Of a stretch of 64,000 bases of DNA, positions 28,300 through 37,068 are shown one piece after another. Position 1 is the first letter of the stretch; each line of letters starts with the position of its first letter. Source of the stretch: Candidatus Segatella intestinihominis. GTDB taxonomy: Bacteria; Bacteroidota; Bacteroidia; Bacteroidales; Bacteroidaceae. The stretch is taken from positions 87,396 through 151,395 of the forward strand of contig URLG01000001.1 of the NCBI GenBank assembly GCA_900548535.1, read 5' to 3'. Both the position numbers and the translations under genes were made by a program. The notes under the pieces were generated by a model. The model worked only from the letters and a program-made list of their open reading frames with translations. It was not told where the DNA came from and did not search any database.

Positions 28300-29964
28300 T
28301 TAAGAAAGTCCTGTAATCTCTCCGTTCACTACGTCGATGCGCTCAGCCTGTGGGCTCTTTGGCAAACCAGGCATACGCATAATAGGACCAGCGATGACTA
28401 CGATCATCTCGGCACCCATGTTGACGGTGATGTCACGCACGTGGAGCTCGTAACCCTCTGTAGGACCGTAAGCCTTGGCATCGGTAGAGAAACTGTACTG
28501 AGTCTTGGCAATACAGATAGGGAACTTCTCTGCACCCAACTTCTTGATCTCATCAATCATAGCCTTTGCCGAATCGCTCATGGTTACACTGCCGGCACCA
28601 TAAAGGTTGAAGGCTACATCCTCGATCTTCTTCTCTATTGGCTCATCGTCATTGTAGGCGAAGTGGAGAGGGGCTGATGGATGCTCGTCGATGGTTTTCA
28701 CCACGAGGTTTGCCAGCTCTACGGCTCCCTTGCCACCTTCGGCAAAGGCACTGTTGACAGCGAATCCGCAACCCATCTCCTCGCAATGCTGGCGCAATAC
28801 CTCAATCTCCTCATCGGTATCAGTAGCAAACTTGTTGAAGGCGATGACTACGGTCTGACCGAAGCTCTGCAAGTTCTTCACGTGCTTGTCCAGGTTCCAG
28901 TATCCATTCTCCATGCCATCGATGTTAGGCTTCTTGATGTCTTCCTGGGCCACGCCACCGTGCATCTTCAATGCCTGGAGGGTAACTACGAGTACGGTGA
29001 GGTCTGGCTGCAAACCGGTCTTGCGACACTTGATGTCATAGAATTTCTCTGCGCCCAGGTCTGCACCGAATCCTGCCTCTGTAATGGCATAGTCGCCATA
29101 CTCCAAGGCTGCTGCGGTAGCCATCACGGAGTTACATCCATGGGCGATGTTGGCGAAAGGACCGCAATGTACGAAGGCAGGAGTGCCCTCTGTGGTCTGA
29201 ACCAGGTTTGGCTTCAAGGCATCGAGGAGGAGGGCAACGATACTGCCACCTACGCCCATATCCTTGACGGTGAATGGTTTATCGTCCTCTGTGATGCCGA
29301 GGAGAATATTATCGATGCGACGACGGAGGTCGTCCACGCTAGTGGCGAAGCACATGATAGCCATGATTTCAGAAGCAGGAGTGATGTCGAATCCAGCTTC
29401 TGTCTCGATACCGTTCTTGTCGCCGATACCAGTGATGATGCGTCGGAGTCCACGATCGTTCACGTCCATCACGCGACGCCATAATATCTTCTTGAGCTTG
29501 AATCCCTCAGCCTCGTGCTGATAACGGTAGTTGTCCAAGAGGGCAGCAATCATGTTGTTGGCCTCTGTGATGGCATGGAAGTCGCCAGTGAAATGGAGGT
29601 TGATCTTGTCCATTGGCAATACTTGGGCATAACCGCCACCGGCAGCACCGCCCTTCATGCCGAAGCAAGGACCGAGCGATGGCTCACGCAGTGCCACCAC
29701 AGCCTTCTTGCCAATCTTCTGCATACCGAGAGCCAAGCCCACGGATACGGTGGTCTTACCATTGCCAGCCTTGGTAGGACTGATGGCTGTAACGAGAATG
29801 AGGTGATGATTCTTAAACTTGTTCTTGTCGATGTCGCCTGTAGTAATCTTGGCGATGTAACGGCCGTAGTTTTCCACTTGGTCTTCATGGATACCAAGTT
29901 CTGCTGCTACCTCATTGATGGGGCGCAACTTTACTGATTTAGCTATTTCAATATCTGTCAACAT
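28300..29964 (-). CDS. fhs: Formate--tetrahydrofolate ligase
   Basis: This 554-residue enzyme makes 10-formyltetrahydrofolate from formate, ATP and tetrahydrofolate, feeding one-carbon metabolism. The P-loop-like motif is [18 protein letters not shown] at about residue 60. Other family stretches are [23 protein letters not shown] (metal/folate region) and [13 protein letters not shown]. Full-length. The gene faces the pfl region, whose product formate is its substrate. Confidence 0.97.
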   Translation of the reverse strand: MLTDIEIAKSVKLRPINEVAAELGIHEDQVENYGRYIAKITTGDIDKNKFKNHHLILVTAISPTKAGNGKTTVSVGLALGMQKIGKKAVVALREPSLGPCFGMKGGAAGGGYAQVLPMDKINLHFTGDFHAITEANNMIAALLDNYRYQHEAEGFKLKKILWRRVMDVNDRGLRRIITGIGDKNGIETEAGFDITPASEIMAIMCFATSVDDLRRRIDNILLGITEDDKPFTVKDMGVGGSIVALLLDALKPNLVQTTEGTPAFVHCGPFANIAHGCNSVMATAAALEYGDYAITEAGFGADLGAEKFYDIKCRKTGLQPDLTVLVVTLQALKMHGGVAQEDIKKPNIDGMENGYWNLDKHVKNLQSFGQTVVIAFNKFATDTDEEIEVLRQHCEEMGCGFAVNSAFAEGGKGAVELANLVVKTIDEHPSAPLHFAYNDDEPIEKKIEDVAFNLYGAGSVTMSDSAKAMIDEIKKLGAEKFPICIAKTQYSFSTDAKAYGPTEGYELHVRDITVNMGAEMIVVIAGPIMRMPGLPKSPQAERIDVVNGEITGLS

Positions 29965-30012
29965 ATAGTATAATGTATTGTATATTTCTTACTAAATGAA
30001 TGAATGAGATTG

Positions 30013-30020
30013 CAAAGATA
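30013..30020 (-). promoter_or_regulatory. Promoter -7 element of fhs
   Basis: Minus-strand TATCTTTG lies 48 nt upstream of the fhs start; -33 not clear. Confidence 0.5.
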
Positions 30021-30157
30021 CGGAAAACATTTCAGATTGCGACATTCCGAATGTATAAAAAAACAAAAAGAGCCAGCTTTCCTACTCATAAATGAGGATT
30101 TTAAACACTTATGTGCAAAATTTACTCGAATTATTCTCTTTTCTCATTTTATTGTTG

Positions 30158-30165
30158 TAACTTTG
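30158..30165 (+). promoter_or_regulatory. Promoter -7 element of the leader upstream of pflB
   Basis: TAACTTTG lies 54 nt before the small leader ORF. I found no TAnnTTTG between the leader terminator (30366) and pflB (30468), so pflB may depend on readthrough from this promoter. A TATAAT-like run near 30376 is the only alternative I see. Confidence 0.55.
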
Positions 30166-30219
30166 CACCCGCAAACAGAGCTCAATGTAACGGCTTTGTA
30201 ATATAAAGGAAATAGATAT

Positions 30220-30333
30220 ATGAATAAATCAACAGGAACGAACATCGGAAAATATATGAATATAGGATACAATGGTGGGGTCGGCACGGTCGGCGGCATC
30301 ATCGTAGTTGCACCTTGCGAACAAGGTGTATAA
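30220..30333 (+). CDS. Small leader ORF of 37 codons upstream of pflB
   Basis: The frame starts at ATG 30220 and encodes MNKSTGTNIGKYMNIGYNGG, then a Gly/Val-rich tail with GGIIVVAPCEQGV. The end of the frame lies in a 7-bp hairpin with a CGAA loop (30311-30328), and a terminator begins 4 nt after the stop codon. The arrangement is that of an attenuator leader peptide, though a stand-alone small protein is possible. The Ile-Ile-Val-Val run sits just before the hairpins. I do not recognise the peptide. Confidence 0.5.
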   Translation: MNKSTGTNIGKYMNIGYNGGVGTVGGIIVVAPCEQGV

Positions 30334-30336
30334 AAA

Positions 30337-30366
30337 CCCGGGCACAAACGTGTTCGGGCTTTTTTA
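30337..30366 (+). terminator. Terminator or attenuator upstream of pflB
   Basis: Stem 30337-30345 with 30350-30358 (9 bp, two G-U), AAAC loop, then a T-run at 30360-30365. It lies about 100 nt before pflB. Confidence 0.75.
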
Positions 30367-30467
30367 TTGCTATATATATAATAAGGTGTAAATTCCTGAG
30401 GAGTATGTATCGAATGTGTGTACAAATATAAATATAATTATTAACTTATAAAAAACAGGAGAATAAT

Positions 30468-32717
30468 ATGATGAAAACAGAATGGAGAGGTTTCAAGGGA
30501 ACCCAGTGGAAGAGTGAGGTGAATCTTCGTGATTTCATTCAGAACAACTACACTAGCTATGACGGCGACGAGTCGTTCCTTGCAGACCCTACCGATGCAA
30601 CAAATACCCTCTGGGGTATGTTGAAGGAACTCCAGAAAGAGGAGCGTGCCAAGGGTGGTGTGCTCGACATGGAGACAGAAGTTGTTTCAGGATTGACAGC
30701 TTACCCAGCAGCTTACATCGGCGAAAACACTAAGGAGCTTGAGAAGGTGGTTGGTCTTCAGACCGACAAGCCATTGAAGCGTGCCTTCATGCCATACGGT
30801 GGCATCAAGATGGCAGAGCAGGCTTGCACCACTTACGGCTATGAGCCATCTGAGAAGCTCCACGAGATTTTCCATAAGTATTGCAAGACTCATAATGACG
30901 GCGTATTTGATGCTTACACCCCAGAGATGAAGCACGTGCGCCACAACCATATCCTTACTGGTCTGCCTGATACATACGGTCGTGGTCGAATCGTGGGCGA
31001 CTACCGTCGTGTGGCCCTCTATGGTATCGACTACTTGATTCAGGAGAAGCAGAACGACCTTGCCAACATGGGCGACCGTGAGATGATCGACGAGGTAATC
31101 CGTCTTCGTGAAGAGGTTTCTATGCAGATCAAGGCTCTCAAGGGCTTGAAGGAGATGGCTCAGCTCTATGGCTTTGATATTTCTCAGCCAGCTAAGAATG
31201 CTCGCGAGGCTGTGCAGTGGCTCTACTTCGGTTACCTCGGTGCCGTTAAGACCCAGAATGGTGCGGCTATGTCAGTAGGTCGTGTTTCTACCTTCCTCGA
31301 CATCTACATCCAGCGCGACCTCAATGAGGGTACTCTTACGGAGGATGAGGCTCAGGAGCTTATCGACCACTTGGTGATGAAGTTCCGCATGGTGAAATTC
31401 GCTCGTATTCCTTCTTACAACCAGCTCTTCTCTGGCGATCCAGTTTGGGCTACGCTTGAGGTAGGTGGTATGGGTCAGGATGGCCGCTCTATGGTAACCA
31501 AGAACGACTTCCGTTTCCTCCACACTTTGGAGAACATGGGTCCTTCACCAGAGCCTAACTTGACCGTGCTCTATAGCGCTCGCTTGCCAAAGGCATTCAA
31601 GCACTATGCTTCTCTCATCTCTGTCAAGACAAGCTCTATCCAGTATGAGAACGATGACGTGATGCGCCCAGTTTGGGGTGACGACTATAGCATCTGCTGC
31701 TGTGTATCTGCTACACAGACCGGTAAGGAGATGCAGTTCTTCGGTGCCCGTGCCAACTTGGCTAAGTGCTTGACCTACGCTATCTCTGGTGGTGTTGACT
31801 CTAAGACCCGTGAGCAGTGTGGTCCTATGTATCGTGCCATCGAGGGTGATGTGGTAACTTACGAGGAGTTTATGCCACGCTTCTTGGATATGATGGATTG
31901 GCTCGCTAGTGTCTATGTGAAGACATTGAACCTCATCCACTATATGCACGACAAGTACTTCTATGAGGCAGCCGAGATGGCGCTCATCGATACCGATGTA
32001 CGTCGTACCTTCGCTACAGGTATCGCAGGTTTCAGCCACGTAGTGGATTCTATCTCAGCCATCAAGTATGCCAAGGTTAACATCGTTCGTGACGAGACAG
32101 GTTTCCCATTGAGCTTCAAGACCGAGGGCGACTTCCCACGTTATGGTAATGATGATGAGCGTGCCGATGAGATTGCAGTATGGCTCTTGAAGACCTTCAT
32201 GAACATGATTAAGAAGTATCACACTTATCGTGATTCTGAGCCTACCACTTCTATCCTTACCATCACCTCTAACGTGGTATATGGTAAGTACACCAGCAAT
32301 ATGCCTGATGGTCGTCCAGCCGGTGCTCCTTTGGCTCCAGGTGCCAACCCATCATACGGTGCAGAGAAGAATGGTTTGCTCGCATCCCTGAACTCAGTGG
32401 CTAAGTTGCCATACGAGTATGCACTCGATGGTATCTCTAACACCCAGACTATCAGCCCTGGAGCTCTTGGTCATGATGATGAGGAGCGTGCCAATACATT
32501 GGTAGGCGTGATGGATGGCTACTTCAGCCAGGGTGCTCACCACTTGAATGTGAACGTATTTGGTGTGGATAAGCTCAAGGACGCTATGGAGCATCCTGAG
32601 AAGGAAGAGTACCAGAACTTCACCATCCGTGTGAGTGGCTATGCAGTTAAGTTTATCGACTTGACTCGTGAGCAGCAGCTCGACGTGATTGCTCGTCAGG
32701 CTCACGAGAAGCTCTAA
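30468..32717 (+). CDS. pflB: Formate acetyltransferase (pyruvate formate-lyase)
   Basis: This 749-residue glycyl-radical enzyme converts pyruvate and CoA to acetyl-CoA and formate under anaerobic conditions. The active-site cysteines lie in SICCCVSAT (Cys410-412) and the radical Gly is Gly724 in RVSGYAVKF. The segment [20 protein letters not shown] is also typical. The activase gene pflA lies downstream after two tiny genes. ATGATG gives two possible starts, 30468 or 30471. Confidence 0.97.
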   Translation: MMKTEWRGFKGTQWKSEVNLRDFIQNNYTSYDGDESFLADPTDATNTLWGMLKELQKEERAKGGVLDMETEVVSGLTAYPAAYIGENTKELEKVVGLQTDKPLKRAFMPYGGIKMAEQACTTYGYEPSEKLHEIFHKYCKTHNDGVFDAYTPEMKHVRHNHILTGLPDTYGRGRIVGDYRRVALYGIDYLIQEKQNDLANMGDREMIDEVIRLREEVSMQIKALKGLKEMAQLYGFDISQPAKNAREAVQWLYFGYLGAVKTQNGAAMSVGRVSTFLDIYIQRDLNEGTLTEDEAQELIDHLVMKFRMVKFARIPSYNQLFSGDPVWATLEVGGMGQDGRSMVTKNDFRFLHTLENMGPSPEPNLTVLYSARLPKAFKHYASLISVKTSSIQYENDDVMRPVWGDDYSICCCVSATQTGKEMQFFGARANLAKCLTYAISGGVDSKTREQCGPMYRAIEGDVVTYEEFMPRFLDMMDWLASVYVKTLNLIHYMHDKYFYEAAEMALIDTDVRRTFATGIAGFSHVVDSISAIKYAKVNIVRDETGFPLSFKTEGDFPRYGNDDERADEIAVWLLKTFMNMIKKYHTYRDSEPTTSILTITSNVVYGKYTSNMPDGRPAGAPLAPGANPSYGAEKNGLLASLNSVAKLPYEYALDGISNTQTISPGALGHDDEERANTLVGVMDGYFSQGAHHLNVNVFGVDKLKDAMEHPEKEEYQNFTIRVSGYAVKFIDLTREQQLDVIARQAHEKL

Positions 32718-32722
32718 AAGAT

Positions 32723-32764
32723 AGTTAGGAGTTAGGAGTTAGGAGTTAGGAGTCTGGAGTTAGG
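32723..32764 (+). repeat. Heptamer array (AGTTAGG), six units, after pflB
   Basis: Six abutting units (AGTTAGG, one AGTCTGG) start 5 nt after the pflB stop. A pyrimidine-rich tract (about 32765-32812) follows. Confidence 0.85.
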
Positions 32765-32861
32765 AGTTCTTTCCTGCTTCTGGCTTCTGCTCCTTCTCCT
32801 TCTTCTTCCTATAATTAGAATTATTTAACTGGGAAATAGAGCAGGGTATTGATAAAATTGC

Positions 32862-32869
32862 TAACTTTG
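32862..32869 (+). promoter_or_regulatory. Promoter -7 element of the small-protein/pflA unit
   Basis: TAACTTTG lies 4 nt before the start codon at 32874, so the transcript would have almost no leader. The -33 region has no clear TTTG. Confidence 0.4.
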
Positions 32870-32873
32870 CCAA

Positions 32874-33095
32874 ATGAAATTAAATATAGATCAAAAACAA
32901 ACGCTATGGGCAGAAGGTGGTAAGTTCTGCTTGGATATCGCCAAACTGATATTTGGTGGTATTATTTTAGCGAGTATCATGAAGAAGGATATTGATACAG
33001 CTACATTATTAGGTGTTGGAGCTTTAGTAACATTGTTATTTGCTGGCTCTGGCTTTGTTTTGATATTAGCTTCTAAAAATAAAAAAAGAAAATAG
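32874..33095 (+). CDS. Small two-helix membrane protein (73 aa, possible DUF6722)
   Basis: This 73-residue protein has two hydrophobic segments, about 21-36 (LDIAKLIFGGIILASI) and 45-67, separated by a charged linker, and a basic C-terminus (KNKKRK). It resembles the small DUF6722 proteins of Bacteroidetes, an assignment made from memory of the family pattern. It lies between pflB and pflA with another small membrane peptide directly after it. Confidence 0.65.
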   Translation: MKLNIDQKQTLWAEGGKFCLDIAKLIFGGIILASIMKKDIDTATLLGVGALVTLLFAGSGFVLILASKNKKRK

Positions 33096-33096
33096 T

Positions 33097-33189
33097 ATGG
33101 AGTTATTAGTATTTGAAGGATTTTTTGCATTGTTAGCTGTCATAGCTGCCGTATGGGCTTTTATGGACTCTCGCAAGATGAATCAGTAA
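33097..33189 (+). CDS. 30-residue single-helix membrane peptide
   Basis: The frame starts 1 nt after the stop of the 73-residue gene. It encodes MELLVFEGFFALLAVIAAVW, then FMDSRKMNQ: one hydrophobic helix and a short polar tail. The tight spacing to both the preceding gene and pflA (5 nt) supports translation. Function unknown. Confidence 0.5.
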   Translation: MELLVFEGFFALLAVIAAVWAFMDSRKMNQ

Positions 33190-33194
33190 TAATA

Positions 33195-33923
33195 ATGCTT
33201 AAAGGTTTTGTTCACAGTATAGAAAGCTTTGGTTCGGTAGATGGACCAGGCATTCGATTTTTGATATTTTTGCAGGGCTGCCCGATGCGCTGCCAGTTTT
33301 GTCACAATCCCGATTCTTGGGCAGTAGGAAAGGGAGAGGAATGGAGTGCCGACGAATTGCTCGACAAGGCTGAGCGATTCCGCTCTTATTGGGGCGACAA
33401 GGGAGGCATCACCGTGAGTGGAGGAGAGGCCTTGTTGCAGATCGACTTTCTCTTGGAATTGTTTGAGAAAGCACACCAGCGTGGCATCAACACCTGTCTG
33501 GATACTTCAGCACAAATGTTTACTCAGAAGGGACAATGGTTCGAGAAATTTGAGCGTCTGATGTCCGTCACCGATACTGTTCTTCTTGATATCAAGCATA
33601 TCAATGATGAAGAGCACCGTAAACTTACGCGTCATTCCAACAAAAATATTCTAGCTTGTGCCCGCTATCTCAGTGATATCCACAAGCCAGTATGGATTCG
33701 TCATGTGTTGATTCCGGGCATCACCGATAAGGATGAATACCTGGAAGAACTGCATGATTTCCTCGCCACGCTCTCTAACATAGAGCGTATAGATGTACTT
33801 CCCTATCACACGATGGGGATTTATAAGTACGAGAAGCTGGGCATACCTTACCCTTTGCAGGGCGTGGAGCCGCCAACCAGTGAGCGTGTAGCAAATGCTC
33901 AATCTATACTCTCTGCTTCCTGA
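33195..33923 (+). CDS. pflA: Pyruvate formate-lyase activating enzyme
   Basis: This 242-residue radical-SAM enzyme generates the glycyl radical on PflB. The iron-sulfur motif is CPMRCQFC (Cys29, Cys33, Cys36) followed by HNPD; a second feature is ITVSGGEALLQIDF. The start at 33195 is chosen because the upstream ATG at 33153 overlaps the 30-residue gene, and the protein then opens with the family-typical HSIESFGSVDGPG. Confidence 0.93.
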   Translation: MLKGFVHSIESFGSVDGPGIRFLIFLQGCPMRCQFCHNPDSWAVGKGEEWSADELLDKAERFRSYWGDKGGITVSGGEALLQIDFLLELFEKAHQRGINTCLDTSAQMFTQKGQWFEKFERLMSVTDTVLLDIKHINDEEHRKLTRHSNKNILACARYLSDIHKPVWIRHVLIPGITDKDEYLEELHDFLATLSNIERIDVLPYHTMGIYKYEKLGIPYPLQGVEPPTSERVANAQSILSAS

Positions 33924-33928
33924 TGAGG

Positions 33929-34309
33929 CTATACTCTCAGGCTTCTGAGATGTGACTCTATCGAACTTACCAAGCGTGCCTTCAGCACAGGCTTTGTGAT
34001 ATAGTCGTTGACCCCTAACTCATAGCATTCATCGACGTTGTCCTGATTGCTCAGCAGTGACACTACGATGATTACCATTTGGGTCTTGTCATATTTTTCT
34101 CTCACGTGGTCTATCACGTCCCATCCATTCACACCAGGCATCATCAAGTCTAGCAAGATGATGTTTGGTGTGAATGTATCTATCATTTCGATGGCTTCCT
34201 TGCCACCGTTAGCAGTTTTCACGTCGACGTCCATATCCTTGATCATCTCAGAGAGCGAGTCGATATTCTCTTTGATGTCGTCAACGATTAGCACTTTGTT
34301 CATGTCCAT
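33929..34309 (-). CDS. Single-domain response regulator (receiver only)
   Basis: This 126-residue CheY-like protein has the acidic pair Asp10-Asp11, the phospho-acceptor Asp54 in LLDLMMPG, a Ser in place of the conserved Thr (VVSLLS) and the conserved Lys in DYITKPV. No output domain is present. It is the last gene of the minus-strand exopolysaccharide-like cluster, 100 nt past the dehydrogenase gene. No histidine kinase is visible in the window. Confidence 0.9.
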   Translation of the reverse strand: MDMNKVLIVDDIKENIDSLSEMIKDMDVDVKTANGGKEAIEMIDTFTPNIILLDLMMPGVNGWDVIDHVREKYDKTQMVIIVVSLLSNQDNVDECYELGVNDYITKPVLKARLVSSIESHLRSLRV

Positions 34310-34408
34310 AGTTATATTATGGTTATGATTTATATATTGTTTGTATAGTATATTTGTCTACTTATATATTAGTTTTCGCTCTTGTCTCTTAGTTTTCGCA
34401 GGCATCCC

Positions 34409-35665
34409 TTAGGCCTTAGCCTTGTGGATGCCGTAGATGTCGCACATGAAGCCCTTCTCATTGAGAATTTTGCTCATGTTCAAGCTGTCGAATATCTTGT
34501 GATGTGTTCCAATCACTACGATGTCATACATCTTGTTGAGCACTTCAGGGTCGTCTACTACCTTGATGCCATATTCTGCCTTCACCTCGTCCTTGTCTAC
34601 CAATGGATCGTAGAGGGTGGTCTTGTAGCCAGTTCCCACGAGGTTGATGTAGAGGTCTGCCACCTTGGTGTTGCGAATGTCGTCACTGTCTGGCTTGAAT
34701 GAGAATCCGAGGATGAGCACCTTGGTCTCTGGCGCCTTGAACTTGCGATTGTCGCAAGCGCTCTTGATCTTGCCAGCCATCCACACAGCCATCTGCTCGT
34801 TTACCTCGCGTGCAGTGCTGAGGAGCGATGGAACCACGTCCACCTCCTGTGCCTTGTTGATGAGATAGTATGGGTCTACGGCGATGCAGTGACCACCCAC
34901 GAGTCCTGGTGTGGCAGGCACGAAGTTCCACTTGGTGCTGGCTGCCGCCGTTACGTCCTCGATGCTGATGTTCATCTTGTCGAAGATCTTCTCCATCTCA
35001 TTGAAGAAAGCTATTTGCACGTCGCGCTGACAGTTCTCCATCAGCTTGCATGCCTCTGCTATTCTGATGCTCTTCGCCTTGTATGTACCATGGGTCAATA
35101 CCGAGGCATAGAGGCTGTCGATGATTTCTGCAGCCTCTGGTGTAGAGCCACTAGTTACCTTTACGATGTTCTCTATGGTGTGTATGGTGTCTCCCGGATT
35201 GATGCGCTCAGGAGAGAAACCCACATAGAAGTTCTGATTCAACTTCAAACCCGATGTTGCTGAGAGCAACGGAGCACATACTTCTTCCGTCAGACCTGGA
35301 TACACGGTTGATTCGTATACCACAATGTCGCCTTCCTTCAATATCTTGCCTACAGCAGTGGTGGCATTGCGCACACAGCTGATGTCTGGCTTGTTAGACT
35401 TGTTGACTGGTGTTGGCACTGCGATGATATATACATTGCACTGCTTCAAGTCGTCAATGTTACTGGTCAGTTTTAGTCCCTGATTTAAGGCTTTTGCGAT
35501 ATGCTTGTTGTCTGGCATCTTGCCGCTAGCTAGCTTAGCTACCTTAGTGGCGTTGATGTCATAACCCCATGTATCGTATTTCTTTGAGAATAAGCATGCG
35601 AGTGGAGAACCTACGTACCCCAGTCCAATAACTCCGATCTTAAACCCAAAAGATTTGTTTACCAT
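34409..35665 (-). CDS. Nucleotide-sugar dehydrogenase (UDP-sugar dehydrogenase, TviB/WecC-like)
   Basis: The start at 35665 gives 418 residues and begins MVNKSFGFKIGVIGLGYVG, with the NAD-binding GLGYVG motif at about residues 12-17. The catalytic Cys260 lies in GGHCIAVDPYYL. The family oxidises C6 of UDP-GlcNAc, UDP-GalNAc, UDP-ManNAc or UDP-glucose to the uronic acid; VGGHCIAVDPYYL points to the amino-sugar branch, but the exact substrate is open. It follows the glycosyltransferase gene by 49 nt and would supply its sugar donor. Confidence 0.9.
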   Translation of the reverse strand: MVNKSFGFKIGVIGLGYVGSPLACLFSKKYDTWGYDINATKVAKLASGKMPDNKHIAKALNQGLKLTSNIDDLKQCNVYIIAVPTPVNKSNKPDISCVRNATTAVGKILKEGDIVVYESTVYPGLTEEVCAPLLSATSGLKLNQNFYVGFSPERINPGDTIHTIENIVKVTSGSTPEAAEIIDSLYASVLTHGTYKAKSIRIAEACKLMENCQRDVQIAFFNEMEKIFDKMNISIEDVTAAASTKWNFVPATPGLVGGHCIAVDPYYLINKAQEVDVVPSLLSTAREVNEQMAVWMAGKIKSACDNRKFKAPETKVLILGFSFKPDSDDIRNTKVADLYINLVGTGYKTTLYDPLVDKDEVKAEYGIKVVDDPEVLNKMYDIVVIGTHHKIFDSLNMSKILNEKGFMCDIYGIHKAKA

Positions 35666-35714
35666 ATAATATGTTATTTTTACGTTTATAATAATGTTTA
35701 TTTCTTTCTTGTTG

Positions 35715-37031
35715 TTACATACCTTCCAGCTGTGCATAGCGTGAGGTCTTCTCTGGGTTCCATGCGTCCTTGTAAGAACGGTGGAAGAAGAGCTCTTGCA
35801 GATGCGCCGAGAGGCGAGCCAGTCGCAGGAAGTAGCCTGTATAAGGCGACATCAGCGGCATGAATCTGTAGAGGAATAAGTCCTCTTTCCTTCTTTCGGA
35901 TACCAACATCACCAGCACGAAGGCAAACTGCGAGAAGCATACTCGGATGAAGTAGCCCAGCGCCAGCACCTCCACGATGTGGGTGTTGAAGGTAATGGCG
36001 AGCTTCACGATATACCACAACCACAGGAAGTTGAGGAAGCAGTCGTACATGACGCTCTCCATGTTGGATATCCAGTTCAGGATGCTCCAGTTCTTGGTAG
36101 GCAGCAAGATGTCGATGTGCTTGCGCAAGCGGAATCTCACGAGCGAGCGCGACCATCTGATACGCTGGTGATACAGCTTATACCATTTAGTAGGCACATT
36201 GGTCATACAGATGGCATCCTCTGCAAACTTCACCTTGTATCCTGCCTTTCTTATCTTTTGTGTCAGGTCACCGTCCAGTCCCGGACCGATGTCCCAGTAG
36301 CCCACTTCTTTCAGTATCTCATGGTCGAAAGCACCGAAGGCTCCCGATATGATGTGATAGATGCCCAGTTCCGAGGTTACGATACGTCCCACCTGTATTC
36401 GTTTCAGATACTCGAAGGCCTGGAGCGATGAGCAGATGGTGTCCTTGTAGTTGCGCACCTTGACGCATCCACCCACGCCTTTCACCATTCCGTCCATATA
36501 GAAGGGTAGGAGAATCTTCTCCAGTGCGTCGCGGTCTAGCGATGAGTCGGCGTCGAGACTTACGATGTATTTACCCTTTGCCATGTGGGCTCCATAGTTG
36601 CTTGCCGCAGCCTTTCCGCCTCTCGTCTCTAGTCGCAGGTAGTGGGTGATGTAGCCTGCTCGGTAGAGGTCGGTGCATATCAGCTTGGTGTCATCGTCCG
36701 ATCCGTCGTCCACCACGATGATCTCGTAGTTGCGATAGGTTTGCTCGGCCAGTGAGTTCACCATCTTGAAGATATGCTTTCCTTCGTTCTTGCCTGGCAC
36801 GAGAATCGTGATGAGCGGGTTCTCTCTATACAGGTAGAATCGTGCTATTTCCTTCTCCTTGTCTCTTCGGTTCTTGTTCATCATGCGATAACAGATCACT
36901 ATGTATTCCAAGATGTAGTATCTTGGCATCTCCAGGAAGAAGAGAAACCAGTATGTGTTCACGATGCTACTGAAGGATAGTGTGCTCAGCCAGTCCAAGA
37001 AGTGATTGAGAGTTTCTACTAAGTTAAACAT
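35715..37031 (-). CDS. Processive family 2 glycosyltransferase, exopolysaccharide synthase type
   Basis: This 438-residue membrane enzyme has one N-terminal hydrophobic segment (about 22-45) and two to three C-terminal ones (about 331-378). The GT-A domain carries the substrate Asp pair (VDDG at 107-110), DAD at 160-162, a third Asp at LDGDLTQ (253-255) and the processive-type QRIRW at 289-293. That combination is shared with cellulose, hyaluronan, PNAG and alginate synthases. No PilZ domain is present. It sits between the zinc-ribbon protein and the dehydrogenase genes. Confidence 0.9.
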   Translation of the reverse strand: MFNLVETLNHFLDWLSTLSFSSIVNTYWFLFFLEMPRYYILEYIVICYRMMNKNRRDKEKEIARFYLYRENPLITILVPGKNEGKHIFKMVNSLAEQTYRNYEIIVVDDGSDDDTKLICTDLYRAGYITHYLRLETRGGKAAASNYGAHMAKGKYIVSLDADSSLDRDALEKILLPFYMDGMVKGVGGCVKVRNYKDTICSSLQAFEYLKRIQVGRIVTSELGIYHIISGAFGAFDHEILKEVGYWDIGPGLDGDLTQKIRKAGYKVKFAEDAICMTNVPTKWYKLYHQRIRWSRSLVRFRLRKHIDILLPTKNWSILNWISNMESVMYDCFLNFLWLWYIVKLAITFNTHIVEVLALGYFIRVCFSQFAFVLVMLVSERRKEDLFLYRFMPLMSPYTGYFLRLARLSAHLQELFFHRSYKDAWNPEKTSRYAQLEGM

Positions 37032-37068
37032 TCTCGTTCCCCTTTCTTCTTTGTTACTGATTTCACTA

